From Cardinalis cardinalis (lineage: Eukaryota > Chordata > Aves > Passeriformes > Cardinalidae): a stretch of DNA of 64,000 bases. Below are positions 29,006 through 38,392 of the stretch, piece after piece. The position numbers and the translations under genes were made by a program. The DNA lies in NCBI GenBank assembly GCA_014549065.1, contig JACDOX010000117.1, forward strand, positions 1,606,973-1,670,972, read 5' to 3'. The notes beneath the pieces are model-generated. The model ran no database searches. It was given only the letters and a program-made list of their open reading frames with translations, and was not told the DNA's origin. Positions within the stretch are counted from its first letter, which is position 1. Each line of letters begins with the position of its first letter.

Positions 29006-29067
29006 CCTTTCCCGCTGGGCACCCCTTTCCCGCTGGGCACCCCTTTCCCGCTGGGCGCCCCTTTCCC
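29006..29067. repeat. 18-bp GC-rich minisatellite in the CpG island
   Basis: The unit cctttcccgctgggcacc is present at 29006-29023, 29024-29041 and 29042-29059 (the last with one substitution, gcc for acc), followed by a partial copy to 29067. It lies just inside the CpG island next to the CR1 boundary. Confidence 0.85.
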
Positions 29068-29290
29068 TTTCCTGCCCGCTTTGCGCCGGGCGCTGTCCCC
29101 GGTCCGCGGGCGCTGTCCCCTGCCCGGACAGCGGGGCTGGCGGTGCGGCTGGAGCCGAGCGCTCTTCCCCGCCCCGAGGAGCGCCGGGACTCACCCGAAT
29201 AATAACAATAATAGGGATATAGTGGTTTGGGGAAGCGGAGTCTCGGCCCCTCCGCCGCGCCCGGTCCCTGCGGAGCCGCTGCCGCAGCGC

Positions 29291-29332
29291 CCGGGGCCGG
29301 CCGGGGCAGCGGGACCGGGGGCGGTGCGGGGA
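29291..29332 (+). promoter_or_regulatory. G-rich, quadruplex-prone tract
   Basis: At least five runs of three or more G's separated by short loops occur within about 40 bases (ggggccggccggggcagcgg, then ggg, ggggg and gggg). This meets the usual G-quadruplex pattern on the plus strand. It lies just upstream of the probable transcription start. Its regulatory role is inference. Confidence 0.5.
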
Positions 29333-29345
29333 GGCTCGGCCTGTG

Positions 29346-29411
29346 CAGCCCCCTCCCTCCCATCTCCCCTCCTTCTCTCTCCTCCCCTCCCTCCCCTCTC
29401 TCCCTCCTCCC
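29346..29411 (+). promoter_or_regulatory. CT-rich tract near the probable transcription start
   Basis: A nearly pure C/T run on the plus strand lies between the G-rich tract and the first candidate ATG. Such tracts are common at TATA-less vertebrate promoters and 5' UTR starts. The exact function is unknown. Confidence 0.4.
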
Positions 29412-29594
29412 ATGCCAACCTGCTGCCGCCTTTGTCAGCGCAGCCCGGCGCTATGGCATCCTGCCGGGGCTTCAGGCTCGGGCTCTTCCTCCTCCTCCTC
29501 CTCCTCCTCCTGCTGGCCGGGAAGCGGCTGCTGCAGCGGCAGATGCAGCCCTGACGGCCGCGCTGCCCGCGCCAGAGGCGGGCGGAGCCCGCAG
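29350..29594 (+). other. Putative non-coding exon 1 of MINAR1, with two alternative donors
   Basis: The exon is proposed because a CpG-rich segment ends in cccgcag|gtgagc (donor after 29594) and again in gcgcag|gtaaga (donor after 29765), both strong consensus. Either could join to the acceptor at 36036/36037. The start is not determinable. The segment contains at least two upstream ATGs: one at 29412, whose frame stays open through the first donor, and one at 29453, which closes at 29554. The MINAR1 ATG is in exon 2, so this exon would be 5' UTR. Confidence 0.55.
29453..29554 (+). CDS. 33-codon upstream ORF / possible membrane micropeptide
   Basis: A small ORF in the putative first exon, with an ATG in good initiation context (G at -3, G at +4). 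After a short basic start (MASCRGFRLG) comes a hydrophobic run of about a dozen residues, mainly leucine encoded by ctc repeats, then a basic tail (GKRLLQRQMQP) and a stop before the first donor. The layout resembles a tiny signal-anchor peptide. It could equally be a regulatory upstream ORF, or a chance reading of a CTC repeat. I know no named family for it. Because it ends 40 bases before the donor, it would be complete in any transcript that includes exon 1. Confidence 0.3.
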   Translation: MASCRGFRLGLFLLLLLLLLLAGKRLLQRQMQP

Positions 29595-29780
29595 GTGAGC
29601 CCCAGGTGCGGGAGGGGACGCGGGGCGGTGCGCTGGGGGAGGGGGCGCCGGGACAAGCCCCCCATGCTCTCCATCCCCAGGGATGCGCTGAGCACCCGGC
29701 CGTGCCCGGNAGCGGGTTCAGCACCGGCTCCCCCGCCGGGCTGGGAGAAGCAGGAGTAAGCGCAGGTAAGAAACCCCTCA

Positions 29781-32700
29781 GCCCCTCTGCTCCCCACCGG
29801 TGCCCCGGGGTCCTGCCTCTTTGTTAAGCTGTCTGGGAAAGGGGGTGCTCCAAAATCGTGAAACTCCGTCTGGGACTTTGGCAGCTCCACTTTAGTCCCG
29901 CACAGCCGGATCTGCCCGAGAGGGGCAAGTGGGTGACCCTTGGGCTGAGCCCCAGGGACCCCAACCTCCAAACGGAGTCTGGAGGGATGGGGATCAGGGA
30001 AACTGGACCCACCAGGGCAAGGGAGCAGGGTGGCAGTGAGATTGTTACAGACTTGCTGTGCAAAAATCCAGGATGCCCACAGATGGGATAAATTGCTCAC
30101 ATTTAATTCAATTAGACTTTTTTGTGTTTGTCTGTCAGTGTTTTTANTGGTGTCTCCTTATACAAAAAATTCCGGTAAAAACGTGGCTTGGATGTGTCTC
30201 TAATGATGTATGGGGAGGACAGTGTTTGTGTGTGTCTGAATGGGCCAAGAGTTGGCAAAGAATAACCAAGAGTATATGATGCAGTAATAATTCCAGTANT
30301 TTATTTCACAGTTTTAGAATGATTGTTTGCACTTTCCCAGATCGTAGAGATACCTTAACCTGGATTGCATAACTGAACCATACAAATAATCAGATAATCA
30401 ACCTAATGTTACTGTGCAAGAAAGATCAATGGCAAACCCTGTTCGACTTGAGCTCTTGCACAGCCGCGAGGGTCCACTGCTTTTATCCACAAGTTCCCTA
30501 TCAATTTAGGCACTCAGATCCTTTAAAAACCGCTGAATTCTGGGGTGTTCTCAGCTGAGGAAGCTGAAGTGTTGTGCAGAGTCCTTTTACAGCAGAGCCT
30601 GCCTCTGGTAAGGAGCTGGGTTTGTAAAGCGCGGTTTCCCAGGGCTCATTCACGCAAGATAAGAGCCAGAAAAAAGCAGCTTCTTCCTCCCGTGCTGTTC
30701 CCGGCGACCCCCGGTGACCCTCGGAGGAGGCTGGCAGTGGGATGTCCGGGAAGATGCAGGGTGTGTGCATCCTTCCCGGGTGCACAGGCACCGTGAGCTC
30801 CCGGCATGCAGGGACTCCTTCCCTTCGGCTCTGAATAAAACCCACAGCAGGCAGCCAGCACCCTCCTCCTCCTGCCCCAGGGCTGAGCCCACCCTGCTCC
30901 TGCGCAGCCACGGAGATGCTCCGGAGGAGACAGCCTGTGCCAGACTGGTCAGGAGGAGTTTTCTCTTCAATGAAAGGTGGAGAGGAGCAGTTGCCATTGC
31001 ACGGGCAGGGCTCCAAAGTGTGTTAGTTTTCTTTTTAATGAGCGGCAGAAGGCTGGAGGGAGGAGGAGGAGGAATAAGGTGTGTGGAAATGGGCATTGTT
31101 TCCCTGAGTGCCAGCTCCCGTATCTGTGTGCAGTGGAAGCCAGATGGGGCTCGAGGTCCCCATTCCTTCATCAGAAATTTCTTAATGTTTTGGCAGAGAA
31201 ATGGATTTATGAGAGTGGGAGAAAACAAAAACTGAATTCCGTCTCGACGGGTTACATTTCATGTGAGGCAAGCGTTGCCTGCCTTGTTTTATAGTATCTG
31301 GTGTTGGGAAGGCAGGCTGAATGATTTATGAGCCCAAGTTAATAGTAAAACAGCATATCACTGGCTCTGTATTAATGTTCTGCTGTGCTGGAGTGGCTGG
31401 CTCTTTCTGAGGGGATTTATGCAAGGATCACTCTGCTGTTGCATTGCTGTCGTGGCATTCTGGGGTGGCCCGTTTGTCACCGTGGGGGGAACAAAACAAG
31501 GATGCTGTTTCCCTCTTGGCTGGCAAATCAAAGGGAGAGTCACATCTGTGTGTTAGCTGCACCTGCTGTGGATACTGGGAGATGGGGAGAGCAAATGTCA
31601 GTGGCACAAAGAGCAGGGAAGGAAATGAAGGAGGAAATAAGAGAGGAAGATAACGTGGTCTGTGTGCCAGTGGCCGTGATTCAGGCTCGTGCAGGGCACC
31701 TTGCCACCCTGCAGCTGCTCAGGGAAGTCGAGTGGTGGGACTGTGCCTTGAATCCTGTGCTGGGGTTTATCTGCCTCAATGTGTGCTGCCCTTAGACCCT
31801 TTGGCAGGGCAGGGTTTGGGNTGAAGGAGTCACAGGAAAGCAGCCAGGGCAACTGGGAAGCAGTACTAATTCCATGAATTCCTGTGGATGGCAAATTTAT
31901 AGGATAGGCAGCAGATGAGGGGAGCAACCCCACCTCACTGCTGATTTGGGAGGTGGTGAGGATGGGAGGTGCATTCTGGCTTTCCTGCAAGGAAGCAAGA
32001 TGCATGAAAGAGTCTGCAGATTCCCCTGGTCTGGAGAACCACAGGGGAGAGGTTTCATGGAGGCTTGGTTCCTAAAGACACCAGAAAATAGAACAGTATT
32101 TTCCCTTTGTGCAGCAGAGAGCTCCTCTGGGGATGGAGCTTGCAATTGTAATATTCTTGGACTTTTCCTCCAGAGGCTGAGACAGTGGGTTAGTGGTAAG
32201 ATGAGAGCTCAGTTCATTGCTCCTGGTGCAGGGCAAGAAGACATCGATCTGTGGTAAGTCTGGAGCTCATCAGAGCAAGGAGAGCCAGCCCCCATCGACT
32301 GGCTGTGCAATCTGATGCTCCACAAGCCCATGCTGGGATATAATTGTGCTATTAGAGCAGCAAATGTCAAATCTCGGGAAGCTGAGTCAAAGCGACCCTT
32401 CCAATGTTAATATAACAAAATCATTAAGGATGAAATGTTAAGTGGCTCCTTTGGTCAGAGATGGTCTTGGTGAAGATAAATAAGCCAGATCCCATCCCTT
32501 TGTGTGGGGAGCTCCATGTGTCTGGAGACCAAAGTCAGTTTGAGGGGGGGTTTGGAGGGTGTGNGTGGCTGCTGGCACTGAGGGGAAGGCACGAGGACCT
32601 TGGTGGAATTGAGGCCATCTGAGGAGACCCTGTGTGCTGCTCTTGCTTTGCTGCTTTTGACTGATTTGTGACCCTGAACNCTCTTTTAAAAGACCTTCCT

Positions 32701-35700
32701 GTGCTCATTTCAGAGCTCTGCATTTATGTGCCATGTCTAGCTCTATTCTGGTCCTGCTTTGAGAGATACTGAATGAACGTGGACATAATGGCTGAGATGG
32801 TGCTTGGCCAAGTGCTTGGCACCCGGGATGTGGCAGCTCCTGGGCTGGCCTGCCAAGAAGCACCTGTCTTTGTCGCAGGCTGTTAGGAGGCTTGACAAGA
32901 GGCAGAGGAGCTTAATGTGCCACTAAAAATTCTGGCACCAGGTTTTNACATCCCTGAACCAGGAAACAAGATTCCAAGGCCCTTATATATTATCCTTAGG
33001 GGTAGTACATCCTGTTCTTCACAGCCCCAGTCTGTTGATGCTCCACTAGCAGCAATGTTTCTGATGCTCTGGCACAAGGGAGCACCAATTTCCATGCTCA
33101 GGCTGAAGCCCAGAGATATCTTTCACACCTAAAATTCTCTCACACCAAAAAGCTGTTTGTGAACAGCCACGGGGTGAAGAAGAAATTATTCCAGCTCCTA
33201 GTTAGCTTTCTTTTCCTCAAGGCCTATATCTGAGTTTGCAACCTGCCTTTTCAGTTTCCACCTTCCATAGCTGAGTCTCAGTTGAATGAACTGGCTGAAT
33301 TCCCACCTGAGCAGGTTCAGCTCTTTCCTGGTCACCCTTGTCTCAGAGCCTCTGTCACATCCCTGACCTCTCAGTGCTTTATGGCTGACTGTCGCCTGCC
33401 AGGCTTGGGTCTGGGAGCACAGGAGTGGGACTGAGCTAACCCAGCCTAGCTGGGCTCTCCTGCTTTGGGTCTGTGCTTCAGTGCCTCTGCCTTTCTGCTT
33501 GTGTATGGATTGGGGTCCCCAAAACAAGGGTCCTTCTTGGTGCTAAGTAGAAGCAACACGAGATTGGGGGNATGCAGCAGGGCTTCCACTCAACTTATTG
33601 AGCTTGTCATCGCTCAGGCTGCACCTGAGTTTTACCAGATTCGTAGTGTTTAGAAACCTGAATTGAAGTTAAAACCTCTGATGACGCAAAGAATGGCTTG
33701 GTGCAAAGCAAAAATTTTCAAGAAGCTGTACCTGGGACATCCTCACTGGGACGAGAGAGTAAAGACAGAAGGGTGGGGAACAAAATGGGTTGACACTTTT
33801 CAAAAATACATTAGTGCAAACTGGCTACTTGGGTGTTTTAGCAGGAGTGTGAGTGGGGAGAAGGCAGGCTGCTGGCAGGCCAGTGCAGGGTGTGCATCAG
33901 GCTGTGAAAATGTATATCCAGGTGAGGGGCTGGCAAGAAGCTGCGAATTTACAAATAGGAGGAGATAGTTGCTTTTGCTGGTATTCAGCCTGGAGGTGAC
34001 AAAAAGACATATTTTCACTCCTGTCCCAAGTGGCAGATTTATAACATGCAGAAAATTGACTTGGAATGCCAGCTCCCTGTCAGCTGGGAATGTCTCTGAG
34101 CCCCACACGTGAAGTTTATTCTGTGAGAACTTGGTAGCCTTGGTGGTAACTAGCAGAGTTTGGACNTGGCATGGGAGCATCATTAATGGTGGCATGTCAG
34201 AGAAATACAANGGCAGGCTGTGAAAGGGGCTGTGCCTCCAAGCACACTCTGCTGAGNCAAAAAGGATACAAGCACCCTCCTCCAGCCTTTTGCATTACTT
34301 CTTGGAGCTGAGCACAGAACAGTAAAACATTTTTTCTCCTTTGTCAGCTGGCAGAAGAGTTGTGCTGCTATGCATAATACAGGAGCTTTAAAAGCAAACA
34401 TGCATGCAGCAGAGGTGTTGGAAAATCCCTGTAGCCATTGCTTTCTGAGAGCTGTGTTTACAATCACAGAAACACATCCACGTTGCTGCTGCTCAGCTCC
34501 TGATCACACACAGTAGAGAGATGTTATTTAAATAAACAGTGGAGTTCATATGGAGATTTNTTTCGTATTCTTTTAGGTAACTGTTTGTTATGACAGCTGA
34601 AGTACTCTGGCTTCTGACACTGATAGCAATCACTGATGTGTGATGTCAGGGCAGGAGATGGAACAGGAGCCCTGGATTCTGGAGTGGTGCTCAGGAGTCC
34701 TGAGGTCTTTGACCAGAAAGGGCCTTTTAGAATGAGTAATAATAAACCTTGCAATGTTCACTTCGTGCTTTGCCATTTGGGTGGATATTCTGCACTTGAT
34801 GGAGGAGAGGCCAGTTCCAGGGGTCATCTAAGGGTGGCAGTGAATGGGGGAAGATAACATACCTTTTTGAGAGACTNAGAAGATTTTTGTCATTCCTATC
34901 AGTAAGAATAACAGAGTGACCAAACATAGCAATTGGCAGACTGCATCAGCCTGTGCTCTGTCTTTCCCAGTAACCAACAGCAGAGACACCAAGGATATTC
35001 ACAATAGATGGATGAAAAATCATCAACATCCTTTCCTAATCCATAATAGCTAAAGGTTGTTTTCAATTCTGAAAGTGCAGGGGTTTATATTCTCCCCAAG
35101 ATGTTTGCTAGTGTTAGCTGTGCTTGTTCAAGCTATTCCTGTTATCCACATAAACGTGAAGCTTTTGCTCTTCACCTCTGCCCTGTCATTTTGGGATGGT
35201 GAATGGAAATGCATTTCTAGGCTTCATTGGGAGCACATCACTGAAGAGGATGTTCTCTGTCCTTGATATTTCTCTGTCTTCAAATCCATCCTGATTGGCA
35301 GCCAGCCCTCTAGCATCTGCTGGATTGCTTTCAAGGTTCAGTAAGATTTTTTTTTTTTAACTCCTTCTGTTCTTTGCTAGGTTTTGGACTTTAGAGTCCA
35401 GTTGGGGCCCACACACACTTTTCGTGTGGGACCTGGCAAATTTTCCATTCCTGAAAAGGTATTTCTGGAAAAAATATGTCAAACTATCCAAAGGAGATAA
35501 TTCAGAGCAGAGGAGAAAATAATGGTTTAAAGTAAGCAAGATGGCAATTATGTTCTCAGATAACTTCTAAAAACACGTCAGAAGTTTATTGACAGAAAAT
35601 CTTCTTCAGAGCCATTTGCATTCATTCCCATGTCATGGTGCAGTACATCAGCCCTGGTTAGGCTAGGACTGAAATGACTGCAGACAATTTGATGCTTAAA

Positions 35701-36036
35701 CTGTGCTTTGAACCTCTCATGAGTTGGTAAGAAATTCTGTGCAGGCTATTGTCTATCTGCCATTAGTTCAGCCTCTCCAAAGCTGCTTCTGTTTATTCAC
35801 TTGGTTGCTTTAGTAGACATTGGCATAAAGGAGCCTTCTCGGATAAAACCCCGATTCCATTTAAGTATTGATTTATTGGATGCTAGGATTGCAGCCTGAA
35901 GTTCAGAACATGAGGATGGGTTATAAAAGCAAGCCCTGGATGGCATGGTTAGGGAGCCAGGCCCCATCTCTGGCTGAGTTGCAAGGCCCTGGGTATTACC
36001 TGTGGGTGACTTACAGTCTTTTTTGTGTTGCTCTAG
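29781..36036 (+). other. Intron 1 of MINAR1 (no further exon supported)
   Basis: The interval runs between the putative first exon and the acceptor at gttgctctag (ending 36036). The first kilobase, especially about 30600-30950, is still moderately CpG-rich and could host an alternative promoter or exon, but no ORF or splice pair is compelling. The remainder is ordinary AT-rich intronic sequence with poly-T stretches. Confidence 0.5.
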
Positions 36037-36082
36037 AAGTGGAACGTGGTTTCCAGGCTAAACAGCAAAATACGCTTAAGCC
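36037..36082 (+). other. 5' UTR part of MINAR1 exon 2
   Basis: A pyrimidine-rich tract ending in tgttgctctag gives a strong 3' splice site, followed by 46 bases up to the initiator ATG. No ATG occurs within these 46 bases. An upstream frame opened at 29412 would read through them in a different frame if the 29594 donor is used. Confidence 0.7.
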
Positions 36083-38392
36083 ATGGAGTCCAGCCAGGAA
36101 TCCTCACTCTTCCTGGTGAAGATATTGGAGGAGCTGGACACAAAGCAGAATACTGTTTCTTACCAGGATCTCTGCAAGTCCCTGTGTGCAAGGTTTGATT
36201 TATCCCAGTTGGCCAAGCTCAGAAGCGTGCTGTTTTACACTGCTTGCCTGGATCCTAATTTCCCAGCGACTTTGTTCAAAGACAAAATGAGATGCACTGT
36301 AAACAATCAGCAATCAAAGAAAATCATGGTTGCAGCAGATATAGTAACAATATTCAACCTCATACAAATGAACGGGGGAGTGGCCAAGGAGAAGCTTCCA
36401 GTTGCAAGGCACAAAGTGAAGAAGAAGGAGTCCTTCGAGTCCTGCAGGTCTGACACAGAGATCTGCAATATGGCAGACTGTGTGCCTGACTGCGTGCCCA
36501 GCTGTGAGCTCAATGACCAGGACTTTAACCGGGGCTTTCCAGTCAGAAGGTCTTCAAAATGCAGAAAGATGGACTGCAAAGACTGCCAGCAGTTCGTCCC
36601 CTCGTCAGAACCCAACTTCTTGCTTGGTGTTAATAAGGACATGAAGGGCCGGGCTGCCTCTCTGGACAGGCTGCAGGCGCTGGCGTCCTACTCCATTGCC
36701 ACGTCCCCACCATGTGAGATGCAGAGTACCTACTTCCCCATGAACATTGAAAATGAATCTATTTCAGACCAGGATTCCTTGCCCATAAGTGCAGGCTTAA
36801 AAGAAACTTTCATTTCAAATGATGAGCCGTTCATGATGCAGTCGTGTGTCCAGAAAAGAAATATATTCAAAGAAGATTTTCATAATCTGATTACAATATC
36901 TCCCAACTTAATACCATCCAACAAAACACCAGAAGATGGACACAGAGAGCCTCAGAGCAGGAAAGAAAGCTCTAAGCAGACTTTCTTCAACCATAGCTTT
37001 GAAATGCCATACAGCAGCCAGTACTTGAATCCAATTTATTCTCCTATACCAGACAAAAGGCGAGTGAAGCATGAAAGTTTAGANGATCTTCAAGCTTCAA
37101 CATATTTTGGCCCAACTACTGTTCTTGGACCACAGGAAACCAAAAAGTGGACTGGAAAACCAACCAAGCAAACTGCCTGGCCAGCTAAAAGCTGGAGTTT
37201 AAATACTGAGGAGGTCCCTGACTTCGAACGCTCATTTTTTAATAGGAAGCAGTCTGAAGAGAAACCACGATACCAGAGTTCGAGCAACCCGTCTCCAAAC
37301 TTTCCTTCAGTTGACAGGCATCAGTCCTACCTAAATGCAAAGGATCAGCAACCAATTATGCAGGCAAACTATGCTGTGAAACCCAATGGGCATAAACCTA
37401 AGGAAATTCCTTCCATTCTAGATGTGGAGAAACACGAGCCAGTCAAAAAGTTTAAGGATAAAAGCATTAACTGTACTTCTGTGCAGATCTTAAGCATTGA
37501 CAGGACCATGAGTGTTGGGACACAAACAGAGCAACAGGTTCTGGAGCACAAGAAGTGCAAGGATTTGTGTGCAGCAGGCCAAGCCAAGTACGGCGAGCGG
37601 CACTCTCTGAAGCAGTCGGATGACGACTCTGAAATCGTGAGTGATGACATCAGTGACATTTTCAGGTTTTTGGACGACATGAGTATCAGCGGGTCCACGG
37701 GAGTGATGCAGTCCTCGTGCTACAACAGCACTGGCTCCTTGTCTCAGGTGCATAAATCNGACTGTGAGAGCTCACCTGAGCACAATTTGACTAAGATCTC
37801 CAATGGGAGTGCCTGTAACAAACTGGATAAAGTGGTCAGGGCAGATGTCAGTAACACAGATGATGAACTGAAAACGAGTGTCTGCAAATTAGTCTTGAGG
37901 ATNGGTGAAATAGAGAAGAAACTGGAATCTCTCTCAGGTGTCCGAGAAGAAATCTCTCAAGTCCTGGGAAAATTAAGCAAGCTGGATCAAAAAATCCAGC
38001 AGCCAGAGAAGGTCAGTGTACAAATAGATCTCAACTCTTTGACGAGCGATGCCGCGTCAGATGAGAGCAACTCCCCGCAGATATTTCAGTGCCACAATAC
38101 TCCTCATGGAGGCAAACTGGAGAATAATCCAGAATGGTGCTGTTCTGATGCCAGTGGAAGTAATAGCGAGAGTCTTCGAGTAAAAGCCTTAAAAAAAAGT
38201 TTGTTTACTAGGAGATCATCAAGATCACTAACAGAAGAAAACAGTGCGACTGAATCCAAAATAGCAAGTATTTCAAACTCTCCNCGAGACTGGAGAGCTA
38301 TTACTTACACCAACCAAGTTGGCATTACAGAGGAGGAGGTGAAAGAGAGAGATGGAGGAGAAAATAAGGACTGGCACAGGAAATCTAAAGAG
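36083..38392 (+). CDS. MINAR1: MINAR1 coding exon 2 (residues 1-770): NOTCH2-binding disordered membrane protein
   Basis: This large exon encodes the N-terminal 770 residues of MINAR1. The family protein binds NOTCH2 and restrains angiogenesis, and is also reported (as UBTOR) to interact with DEPTOR in mTOR signalling (recalled literature). The start ATG has G at -3 and +4 and begins MESSQESSLFLVKILEEL. Residues 1-95 form the conserved ordered-looking N-terminus; most of the rest is Ser/Lys/Asp-rich and disordered. A cysteine-rich patch lies at C128, C133, C137, C141, C160, C165 and C168. A TQT motif is at 480-482 and an acidic amphipathic stretch at 513-534. A probable coiled coil spans 595-640, followed by VSVQIDL at 644-650. 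The exon ends in phase 0 at AAAGAG|GTAATT. Four Ns (37084, 37759, 37903, 38284) all lie in third codon positions and cause no frame break. The frame reads on into the intron to a stop at 38428, which is not the real end. Confidence 0.96.

Larger units (their letters stand above)
28960..29780 (+). promoter_or_regulatory. CpG island, putative MINAR1 promoter and first exon region
   Basis: This is the most CpG- and GC-dense segment in the window. It has GC-box-like words (cccgcccc near 29168, ggggcggtg near 29633), no obvious TATA box, and a CT-rich tract immediately before the first candidate ATGs. It lies about 6.3 kb upstream of the coding exon on the same strand and ends in two good splice donors. 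This fits a TATA-less housekeeping or neuronal promoter with a dispersed start. The transcription start cannot be fixed from sequence; about 29340-29410 is a reasonable guess. A divergent transcript is also possible. Confidence 0.72.

Noticed and set aside
28787..29413. 208-codon minus-strand frame
   Set aside because: The C-terminal part is CR1 3' end sequence and the rest is CpG-island DNA read in reverse; annotated as CR1 instead of a gene.
29489..29512. CTC/TCC repeat as a serine- or leucine-rich protein-coding repeat
   Set aside because: It is open in several frames simply because of the trinucleotide repeat; considered only within the micro-ORF with its own ATG.
28823..29554. 243-codon plus-strand frame through the promoter region
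   Set aside because: Its first half is the antisense of a CR1 element and its middle is a GC-rich minisatellite. Only the last 33 codons, with their own ATG, were kept as a micro-ORF candidate.
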